A DNA stretch of 45,617 nucleotides, taken from the NCBI GenBank assembly GCA_017545165.1, contig JAFWQQ010000053.1, positions 1-45,617 of the forward strand, written 5' to 3'. A program made the translations under genes and the position numbers. Origin of the DNA: Oscillospiraceae bacterium (GTDB lineage: Bacteria > Bacillota > Clostridia > Oscillospirales > Oscillospiraceae). The notes under the pieces are model-generated. The model saw nothing but the letters and a program-made list of their open reading frames with translations, had not been told where the DNA came from and searched no databases. This document shows positions 14,500 to 24,000 of the stretch, piece after piece. Each line of letters starts with the position of its first letter. Position 1 is the stretch's first letter.

Positions 14500-17385
14500 A
14501 TGCAGCAGGGAAGCGTGATACATGGATTTACGGTCAAGCGGGTGCGGGAGCTGGAGGAGCTCCCGGCCAGGCTTTGGGAGCTGGAGCACGGGAAGACCGG
14601 GGCTCAGCTTGTCTGGCTGGAGCGGAAGGACGAAAACAAGGCCTTCTCCATCGGCTTCAAGACCCTGCCGGCCGATTCCACCGGCGTCTTTCACATTCTG
14701 GAGCACTCGGTGCTCTGCGGCTCGGACAGGTATCCGGTGAAGGAGCCCTTTGTGGAGCTGCTGAAGAGCTCGGTGCAGACCTTCCTCAACGCCCTGACCT
14801 ATCCGGACAAGACGGTCTACCCCTTCAGCAGCCGCAACGACAAGGACCTGCTGAACCTGATGGACGTGTATCTGGACGCGGTGCTCCACCCGGCGATCTA
14901 CACCAGGCCGGAGATCTTCCGCCAGGAGGGCTGGCGCTGGGAGCTGTCCGAGCAGACCCGCTATCAGGGCGTGGTGTTCAACGAGATGAAGGGGGCCTTC
15001 GCCTCTCCGGAGACGGTGCTCTTCAACGCCATGAGCGAAGCCCTTTTCCCGGACAACTGCTATCGCTTCGTCTCCGGCGGGGATCCCGCCTGCATCCCGG
15101 ATCTGAGCTATGAGCGCTTTCTGGACAGTCACCGCAAGTACTATCACCCCTCCAACGCCCGCATCTCCCTGGTGGGCAGCGTGGATCTGGAGGCTGCGCT
15201 GGAGAAGATCAACGGCTTCCTGCGGGACTATGACCGGCTGGAGCTGGATTTCAGCATCCCCATGCAGGCGCCCGGGGCTGCCCGGACCCTGGAGCTGCCC
15301 TACGAGGTGGGCCAGGAGGAGCCGCTGGAGGGCCGCAGCATCGTCTGCAGCGCCCGGCTCCTGGGCCGTTTTGACGAGCGGGAGCGGCTTTTCGCCGCCT
15401 ATATCCTGGCCGACTACCTGGCCGGGGACAATGACGCCCCCCTGAAAAAGGCCGTGCTGAGCGCGGGCCTGGGCCAGGACCTGAGGGTGAACGTCCACGA
15501 CGGGATGCAGCAGAACTGCATCACCTGGGAGGTCTGGAACACCGACGCCCGGCGTCTGCCCGAGATCCGCGCCCTGGTCCGGGAGACCCTGGAGCGCATC
15601 GCGGCGGAGGGGCTGGATCCCCGGCGGCTCCGGGCCTGCGCCAACGCCCTGGCCTTCCGCCTGCGGGACCGGGACGGCGGCTGGCTCCCCCGGAGCCTCA
15701 ACGAGGCCCTGACCATGCTGGACACCTGGCTCTATGACGGGGACCCGGCCCAGGCCCTCCTGGTGGAGGACGCCCTCCGCAGCCTGGAGGCGAAGCTGGA
15801 GGGGGACTCTTTTGTCGAGCTTTTGCGCGAGCTTTTCCTGGACGAGAGCCAGGCCGCTCTCATTGTGCTGAAGCCCTCCCACAGCCTGGGAGAGGAGCGG
15901 GCGGCGCGGGAGAGCGCCCGCGTCGCCGCCGAGAGCGCCGCCTGGACCGAGGCGCAGCGGGAAGAGCTGCGCCGGCAGGCGGAGGCGCTGGCGGCCTGGC
16001 AGCAGACGCCGGACAGTCCGGAGGCGCTGGACACGATCCCGGTGCTGCGCCTGGAGGATCTGAAGCCCCGGCCCGAGCCCCTGCCCATGACCGTCGTCCG
16101 GCGGGGGGATATCACGGTGCTCCGCCACGGCACCGGCAGCAGGCTGCTGGCCTTTAAGGCCATCTTCAATGCTTCGGACCTGACGCTGGAGGAGCTTCCT
16201 CTGCTCTCGCCCCTGGGTCAGTTCCTCGGTGCCGCCGGCGCCGCCGGGCGCAGCGCGGAGGAGCAGCAGATGCTGGTGAAGGAGAGGATCGGCAAGCTGC
16301 AGATCCGCGCCAACATCCTCCCGGGAAGCGACCCGGACCACGCCCGGGTGCAGATAGTCGCCTCGGTGGTCTGCCTGGAAAAGCAGGCGGAGAACGCCCG
16401 TCGGCTGCTCACGGAGATCCTGACCCAGACCGACTTTACGGACCGGCGTCTCCTGCGGGAGCTGCTGCAGCAGGGGGCAATGTCCAGTCAGATGTCCCTG
16501 TCCTCCGGCGGGCACATTTATGCCATGACCCGGGCCGCGGCCTGCCACAGCGCCCACGGCGCCGCCAAAGAGTACAGCGCCGGCACGGAGCTGGCTCTGA
16601 GGCTGAAGGCCTGGAGCACCGCCTCCGAGGAGGAGCTGGACGGGCTGCTGCATAAGCTGGCGGGCCTGGCCGGGCGCTGCTTCACCCGGGAGCGCCTGAC
16701 CCTCTCCTGCACGGAGAACTGCCCCGACGCCCTCCTGGACGGGCTGCTGGCCGCCATCCCCGCGGGGGGGACGGTCCCGGCGGCGGAGGCGGCCTACGCG
16801 CCCCTCGGCCCCCGGCGGGAGGGGATCCAGATCCCCGCGGCGGTGGGCTTTGCCTCCCGGGTCTGGAACCGGCGGCGGGACGGCGGGCGCTATACCGGCT
16901 CGCTCCCGGTGCTGGCGAATGTGCTGAACTTCCTCTATCTCTGGAACCAGATCCGGGTCCAGGGCGGCGCCTACAGCTGCGGCTTCATCGCCCGGGACGA
17001 CGGAGATCTGGGCTTTTACACCTATCGGGATCCCCAGCCCGGCCGCTCTCTGGGCGTGATGGACAGGGCGGCGGACTTCCTGCGGGACTTCTGCGCCGAA
17101 AAGCCGGACCTGACGGGCTATATCCTGGGGGCGGTCTCGGCGCTGGACCCGCTGCTGACGGAGGAGAACCGCCGGACCGCCGCGGAGAACCTCTGGTTCA
17201 AGGGCGTGGACGACGCGGAGCTCTGCCGCCGCTATTCCCAGCTGATCCACACCCGTCCGGAGGATCTGCTGGCCCTGTGCCCGGCGCTGGAGCGGGTCCG
17301 GGATTCCCGGACCGCCTGCGTCGTCGGCGGCAGCGCCCAGCTGGACGCCTGCTCCGAGCAGCTGGACGCCAGGATCCTGGCCTAG
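14500..17385 (+). CDS. M16C family zinc metalloprotease (presequence protease-like)
   Basis: This 961-residue protease is close to the usual length for PreP-like M16C enzymes. The inverted zinc motif HILEH is at residues 65-69, within GVFHILEHSVLCGSDRYPVK. The family sequence FLNALTYPDKTVYPFSS follows, and GVVFNEMKGAFASPE carries the likely third zinc ligand about 90 residues later. The second half is the inactive M16 lobe with GGAYSCGFIARDDG near the end. No signal peptide is seen, so it should degrade short or unfolded peptides in the cytoplasm. It begins 13 bases after the desulfidase gene with a GAGGAG site. A functional tie to metal metabolism is not evident. Confidence 0.93.
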   Translation: MQQGSVIHGFTVKRVRELEELPARLWELEHGKTGAQLVWLERKDENKAFSIGFKTLPADSTGVFHILEHSVLCGSDRYPVKEPFVELLKSSVQTFLNALTYPDKTVYPFSSRNDKDLLNLMDVYLDAVLHPAIYTRPEIFRQEGWRWELSEQTRYQGVVFNEMKGAFASPETVLFNAMSEALFPDNCYRFVSGGDPACIPDLSYERFLDSHRKYYHPSNARISLVGSVDLEAALEKINGFLRDYDRLELDFSIPMQAPGAARTLELPYEVGQEEPLEGRSIVCSARLLGRFDERERLFAAYILADYLAGDNDAPLKKAVLSAGLGQDLRVNVHDGMQQNCITWEVWNTDARRLPEIRALVRETLERIAAEGLDPRRLRACANALAFRLRDRDGGWLPRSLNEALTMLDTWLYDGDPAQALLVEDALRSLEAKLEGDSFVELLRELFLDESQAALIVLKPSHSLGEERAARESARVAAESAAWTEAQREELRRQAEALAAWQQTPDSPEALDTIPVLRLEDLKPRPEPLPMTVVRRGDITVLRHGTGSRLLAFKAIFNASDLTLEELPLLSPLGQFLGAAGAAGRSAEEQQMLVKERIGKLQIRANILPGSDPDHARVQIVASVVCLEKQAENARRLLTEILTQTDFTDRRLLRELLQQGAMSSQMSLSSGGHIYAMTRAAACHSAHGAAKEYSAGTELALRLKAWSTASEEELDGLLHKLAGLAGRCFTRERLTLSCTENCPDALLDGLLAAIPAGGTVPAAEAAYAPLGPRREGIQIPAAVGFASRVWNRRRDGGRYTGSLPVLANVLNFLYLWNQIRVQGGAYSCGFIARDDGDLGFYTYRDPQPGRSLGVMDRAADFLRDFCAEKPDLTGYILGAVSALDPLLTEENRRTAAENLWFKGVDDAELCRRYSQLIHTRPEDLLALCPALERVRDSRTACVVGGSAQLDACSEQLDARILA

Positions 17386-17498
17386 CGCAGGCTCCCTGCC
17401 TTCAGATTGCGGACCAACGCCTGCGGCAAGGCCGGGACGCGCCTGGGGAGCGCGAGAGGGGATTGGTTTATCCCTCTTGCAGCATAATTCACGCAAAA

Positions 17499-17730
17499 AA
17501 GGGAACTTCCGAAGAAGTTCCCTTCAATGTGTAGACAAACCCCAAAGCATGTCATTGGAGGTAAGTGCGCACACTGTCGTGGCAATCCGTTCTCTTCAAA
17601 AATGTCCATATTCCAAGGTTTTGAGATGCGGATCGCCACACCAGGCTCATCGGTCACTTACTTAGCGATGACAGTAAACCCCACTTTGTCTGCAGTCTCA
17701 CGGGAACTCCCGAAGGAGTTCCCGTTTTTT
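17499..17730. repeat. Palindromic repeat element (MITE-like) bounded by two facing hairpin terminators
   Basis: The left hairpin (17499-17509 with 17514-17524) has a T-run only when read on the minus strand. The right hairpin (17701-17710 with 17715-17724) is followed by TTTTTT on the plus strand. Both share the GGGAACT...AGTTCCC core and a CGAA loop. The interior is itself an imperfect inverted repeat: TAGACAAA pairs with TTTGTCTG, and GTGGCAATCCG pairs with CGGATCGCCAC. A related 22-base segment occurs inverted at 37261-37282. The right hairpin probably terminates transcripts from the protease gene. No gene is seen from 17386 to 18036. Confidence 0.65.
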
Positions 17731-17768
17731 GCCTTTAGCATGCCTGAGGAGCCGGATCCGCCACCCTT

Positions 17769-17908
17769 GTCATCCTAAGGAGCCGACGCCAATTGCTGTG
17801 CTGTCATCCTGAGGAGGCGAAGCCAATTGCTGTACTGTCATCCTGAGGAGGCGAAGCCGACGAAGGATCTCATCCGGACGGGCCTTGCGCCGGGGGCGAG
17901 ATCCTTCG
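17769..17908. repeat. Three 34-bp tandem repeats ending in a hairpin
   Basis: Copies begin at 17769, 17803 and 17837, each starting GTCATCCT(A/G)AGGAG. The last runs into an 11-bp stem (17861-17871 with 17898-17908) followed by a T-rich stretch on the plus strand. That hairpin could terminate upstream transcription before the surface-protein promoter. The GTCATCCTGAGGAG core is, from memory, a common dispersed intergenic motif in gut Clostridia. Confidence 0.65.
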
Positions 17909-17941
17909 CTCGCTTTTGTTTCCGTTTTGTCTTTTTCCCTC

Positions 17942-17970
17942 TGGACATATGACTGGCTTTCTGATACAAT
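17942..17970 (+). promoter_or_regulatory. Promoter of the large surface-protein gene
   Basis: A -35 TGGACA (17942-17947), 17-base spacer and -10 TACAAT (17965-17970) lie about 60 bases before the start codon. The ribosome site GAGGAGG precedes the ATG at 18037. A second AT-rich TATAAA just downstream could serve as an alternative -10. Confidence 0.65.
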
Positions 17971-18036
17971 TATTTTGGATTTGTATAAATACATATGGGT
18001 AGATATGTCTAACTTCAAACAGAGGAGGAATCGCAC

Positions 18037-21000
18037 ATGAAGCGCATGAAACGTCTGTTGAGCATTCTCCTGGTCCTGGTGTTCCTGGCGGGCCTGTTCC
18101 CGACTGCGGCCCTTGCCGAGGAGCCGGAGGACCCGGCCCCCGTCGAGGAGCCCGGGATCGAGGAGCCCGCCCTCGCGGAGGAGCCCGGGATCGAGGAGCC
18201 CGCCCCCGCGGAGGAGCCCGGGGAGGACCCGGCCCCCGTCGAGGAGCCCGGGATCAAGGAGCCCGCCCCTGCGGAGGAGCCTGCGGCAGAGCCGCGGCCC
18301 AACGAGCCGCAGGACGCCTATGCCTTTATCACCCAGCCCCAGGACGGCTCTTTTAACCCGGATACACATATCTACATGGTGTCGTGGAGGACAAACTTTG
18401 TCCCGGTCGAGGTGCGTGTTCAGATGCATGTTTCCTCCGATCATTGGCAAACCTACAGCATAATGACCATGGGCCTTCAGCAGAGTCTGAGCACGACCAT
18501 CATCGACGAGGGGATGGATTGTCCCTATCGCATTCTGGCCTATTACGGCTCCGGAGAGGAAGAATACGTTCCCAGCAGAGAGTTCACCATCAGCCCCGAC
18601 GCGAATTCGTTCATCACCCAGCCCGCCGACGGCACCGTGGTGCCGGGTGGGAGCCTGACCTTCACCTGGGCGACGAATTTCAGCCCGGTCAGGGTGGAGA
18701 TCGTACACGACGACTATCATTTCGATCTCAGCGGCGAATGGCACGAATACCCCATCCTTGCCACCTTGGCCGGATCGAAAACCTCCCACACGATGGGCTA
18801 TGACGAGCTGCGTGTGCTGAACACCGGGGATAAGCTCCTTGTGCGCGCCTACTACGGCAGCGGAGAGCATGACTATGTGGAGAGCCGCGCGGTGACTGTC
18901 ACGGTGGTGGCGCGCAGCTTCACCGGCCAGCCTCAGGACGGCACCGTGGCGCCGGGCGAGAGTCTGACCTTCACCTGGGTGACCAATTTTGACCCTGTCA
19001 AGATCGAGATCGTCAGAGCCGACTTTTATTTCGAGATGGTCGGCGGCGGAAAGGTCGAGTACAGCGTCCTTGCCACCCTGGACGGGTCGGAAACCTCCCA
19101 CACGATGAGCTATGACGAGCTGTCTGTGCTGGACTGGGGGGATTCTCTCCTCGTGTATGCTTATTACGGCAGCGGAAATTACGACTATGTGAACAGCAGA
19201 GAGGTATATGTCACGCTCGTGGAGCGCGCCTTCACCCTCCAGCCCACCGGCGGCGAAGTGCCCGTGGGTGCCAGTCTGACGACCACCTGGGCGACAAATT
19301 TTGCGCCTGCCAAGGTGGAGATCGTAAGAGAGTCCGTATGGTTTGATCTCGTGAATGAGCACCATGATTACACCGTGCTGGCCACAGTAGACGGGGCGGA
19401 GACCTCATATCCCCTGCCCTTTGTCCTGCTGGACTCCTTAGGCCCCTTGGAATCGATCCATGTACGGGCCTACTACGGGACCGGCGAGAATCACTACATC
19501 AAGAGCGACCCAATCTCCTTCACCCTTGGGGCGGAAAATGTCTCCGGCTACTGCGGCTATACGCATCCGGAGGACGCGAGCTGGGTCTTTGCCGATGGTG
19601 TCCTGACCATCAGCGGTGAGGGATATATGGCGGACTACAACTCCGACGCCGAGGTTCCCTGGCGGTACCTGTCCGAAAGTATCCACACGGTGGTGGTGGA
19701 GGAGGGGATACTCGGCGTGGGCGACTACGCTTTCAGCAACTGCCCCGCCCTTGCCACGGTCTATCTGCCCTCCACCCTGATCGTGATCGAAGACTATGCC
19801 TTTGACGGCTGCCCGGCGCTGGCCGACGCCCACATCGACATGAGCCAGCAGCAGTTCAGCGCCGTCACCTGGGACAAGACGAAGAACACCGGCCTGCGGG
19901 ACGCGGAGAAGCACTTTACCTTCATCGCCGAGGGTCAGGCGGGGCCCAGCCTGACCTGGAAGCTCGCTAACGACGGCGTGCTCAGCTTCTCCGGCTCCGG
20001 CGCCATGTATAACTGGACCAGCTCCGACCCCGCCCCCTGGTACCCCTACCGCAGCAGAATCACCCAGGTGCGGTTGGTGAACGTCACCACCGTCGGCGAC
20101 TATGCCTTCCGGGGCTGCTCCAAGCTCAGTTCCGCCTCCTTCCCCTCGGAGCTGACTTATCTGGGCGTTCGCGCCTTCGGCAGCTGCAGCTCTCTGGCCA
20201 CCGTGTACTGGGGGGCCCCCAACTCCACAAACGTGACGGAGATCCCGGAGGCCTGTTTCTCCGGCTGCACTGCCCTGCAGAGCTTTACCGTTCCCAAGAA
20301 ATGCGCCGTGATCGGGCAGGGCGCTTTCTCCGGCTGCGACGCGCTGACCACGGTGAGCTTCCCCGAGGGCAGCGCCCTGACCACCGTGGGCAAGAGGGCC
20401 TTCTACAGCTGCGATAATCTGGGGAACATCAGCCTGCCGGAAGGCGTGACCAGCCTGGGCGACGAGGCCTTCTATAACTGCAAGAGCCTGACCAGCTTCC
20501 CCCTGCCCTCCACGCTTACCAGCCTTGGTGCGTCCTGCTTCTCCGGCTGCAGCGCCGTCACCGGCGTGGTCACCATCCCCGCCGGAGTCGCAGAGATCCC
20601 GAATCACTGCTTCTACGGCTGCAGCGGCTTCTACAAGCTGGCGCTGAGCCCCGGCACCAACCAGATCGGACGCTACGCCTTCTACGGCTGCAGCAAGCTG
20701 ACCCAAGTGGACTACGACGGCTTCCGCGTCCAGTGGGAGCAGGAGACCACCCTGGACAGCAGCGGAAACGCGGCGCTGATCAACGCCCACTTCACCTGGC
20801 TCTTCCGGACCGGAACGCTGTCCGGCGACGGCGTGCACTGGTCCCTCTACGGCGGCCCCGGCAAGCTGGAGATCTGGGGCAGCGGGGCGACGCCCAACTG
20901 GCCCGGCACCCCCGAGGCTGCGCCCTGGTATGTCTACCGGGATTACATTGAGGTCATCGATGTGCATGCCGGCGTCACCAAGATCGGTGCCTATGCCTTC

Positions 21001-24000
21001 GCCAACTGCGCCTCCCTCACCACGGTCTATCTCCCGTCCAGCCTTACTCTGGTCGGCGGCGCCGCCTTTCTCAATGATCTCGAACTGGCGGACGTCTGGT
21101 ACAGCGGTTCTCTGGTCGAACGCCAGGCGAAGCTGAGCATCGATACCCCCAACTACCCGCTGGAATCCGCCCAGTGGCACTATACCGATATCGGCGGCCC
21201 TGTCACAGGCACGGATCTGAGCTGGCTCCTGGATGAAGACGGCACCCTCCGTATTTACTGGGATGAGGACAGCATGGATCAGGGCGAGATGGCCATCCCC
21301 GACTACAACGACTACCGCGACACGCCCTGGTACCAATTCGGCGACGGCAACGGCGTGATCTTCCCCATGATCACCTCCATCCAGGTGGACGAGCTGGTGA
21401 CGGGCATCGGCGACTATGCCTTTTCCGGACTCGAGGAGCTGACAGACATGCAGATCGCTTCCTCGGTCACACACATCGGCGAGGGGGCCTTTATGGGCTG
21501 CGGCAGTCTGGTGAGCGTCACCATTCCCGACACGGTGGAGACCCTGGGGGACAACATCTTCTGGGGCTGCGGCAACTTGGAGACCGCGACCCTGCCCGCC
21601 GGGATCACGGAGATCCCCTCCGGGACGTTCTACAGCTGCGAGGAGCTGACCACGGTCTACCTTCCCGGGACCCTTGAGAGCATCGGAACCAATGCCTTCA
21701 GCGGCTGCACCAGCCTGACAGACATCTATTTCAACGGGACCTCCGCCCAGTGGGCCGCCATCGAGCTCAATCCGGGCAACGATCCGGTGAACAGCGCCGC
21801 GATCCACTTCATGCCGCCGGAGATCGCCGTGGACGCCGTGAACTTCCCCGACCCGGCCTTCCGCGCCTATGTGGCCCAGAACATCGACCGGGATGCCAGC
21901 GGATACCTGGACGATTATGAGCTGCAGGAGGCCAATGTCATCTACGCCTCCAATCTGGGCATCCAGTCCCTGCAGGGCATCGCCTTCTTCTACAATCTGA
22001 CTCATCTGGACGTCAGCGGCAACCCTCTGGGCGGAAGCCTGGATCTCACAACCAACACCCTGCTGCAGAACGTGAACGTCAGCAACTGCGAGCTGAACGG
22101 GCTGGAGCTCACGGGTCTCACGCATCTGAACACGCTCCTCTGCTCGGACAACGATACCGGCTGGGCCGCGCCGGATCTGAGCACCAACCTGGCCCTGGAG
22201 ATCCTGGACTGCCATAACTGCGACGGCATGGAGGGGCTGGATCTCAGCGCCAACGTCAATCTGACGGATCTGGACTGCAGCTGGAACCAGCTGGAGAGCC
22301 TGGATCTGAGCGCCAATACCGAGCTGCAGCAGCTAAACTGCAGCCACAACAGCCTGACCGCGCTGGATCTGAGCGCCAATACCGAGCTGCGGCAGGTCTA
22401 TTGTAACGACAATGTCCTCACCGGTCTGGAGCTGGGACAGCGGCACTACTCCTTCATCACCCTCAGCTGCTACGGCAACGATCTTTCCTTCCTGGATCTT
22501 ACCGGCTGCCCCCGTCTGCGGGACGCGGTGCTGGAGGGCGAGCGAAGCGTCACCGATCAGTACGTGGAGCACCGCATTGGCAGCAATTACGTCCAATCCG
22601 ACCCGGACACCATCCTCCAGGCCAGCAGCGAGGGCATTCCCATCGACGCCGAGCACTTCCCGGACCCGGCCTTCCGCGCCTATGTGGCAAACGAGCTGGA
22701 TCCCAACGGCGATTTGTGGCTGACGCCCCAGGAGCTGGCGGCGGTGGAGGACATCGACTGCAGCGATATGGGCATCGAGGATCTTACCGGCGTGGCGTGG
22801 TTCAGCCGTCTGCAGACCCTGGACTGCAGTTTGAACGATCTGACCTCCCTTTCCTTCACCGGCAACCCCCTGCTGAAGGAGCTGGACTGCAGCTGCAATG
22901 AGGAGCTGGCAGCGCTGGATCCGAGCGCCCTTGGCCGGCTGGAGGTGCTGAACTGCAACGGCTGCCTGCCGCTGACCACGCTGGATGTGAGCGCCAATCT
23001 GAGCCTGCATGAGCTGGACTGCCGCGAGTGCGCGCTGACCGGCCTGACGCTGGGCCAGCAGGAGGATCTTTGGTATCTGGACTGCAGCGACAACGCTTTG
23101 ACCGTCCTGGATCTCAGCGGCTGCTCAGCTGCTCTGCAGAATCTGATGTGCAGCGGCAACGCACTGACCGCGCTGGACCTCAGCGCCTGCCCGGGGCTTA
23201 GGTCCCTGGACTGCTGGGATAACGAGCTGACCGGCCTGGATCTGAGCCTCTGCCAGGAGCTGATCATGGCGGACTGCCACGACAACGCCCTGACTGCGCT
23301 CTTCCTGGGGCATCAGCCCAAGATGAAGGAACTCTACTGCCAGCACAACAGCCTGACCAGTCTGGATGTCATGGATTGTCCCTATCTGCTTGATCTGGTG
23401 CAGACCACGGAGCCCATCCCCTATGAGGACTATGTGTACTACACCAAGGGCGACTGCGAGTTCGATCTGGACCCCGGCGTGACCCTGATCCAGAACCACG
23501 ACGGCATCCCCATCGACGCCGAGCACTTCCCGGACCCGGCCTTCCGCGCTTATCTGCACGATGTCCCGGACGCCGACGGCAACTGGTATCTGAACGCCGC
23601 GGAGATCGCCGCCACGGACGTGATGTACATCGACGGCCGCGGCATCGCCAGCCTCCAGGGCATCCACTACTTCACGGCGCTGGAGGAGCTGGATTGCGGC
23701 AACAACCAGATCGCCCGCCTGGATCTCAGCGCCAACACCGGGCTGACCTACCTGATCTGCGACGGGAACCCGCTGACGGAGCTGCTTGCCAACACCGAAT
23801 TAAGCTATCTCAGCTGCGAGAACTGTCAGCTCACCAGTCTGGATCTGAGCGCTACTCAGGTGCGATCCGTATACTGCGGCTACAACGCGCTGAACCAACT
23901 GCTCCTGCCCCCCGGGACGGAGCTGAACACGCTCTACTGCAACAACAACGCTTTGACGAGTCTGGACTTTGCCCTCAATCCGGGTCTCATGATCCTGCAC

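Noticed and set aside
14461-17496. A 1011-residue open frame on the minus strand opposite the M16 protease
   Set aside because: Its translation is low-complexity, rich in Gln/Gly/Ala/Arg with no domain motifs, while the plus strand has a complete protease with a zinc motif. It is a shadow caused by high GC.
19438-22215. A 925-residue minus-strand frame inside the surface-protein gene
   Set aside because: It mirrors the repeats of the plus-strand gene and has no start signals or domain motifs.
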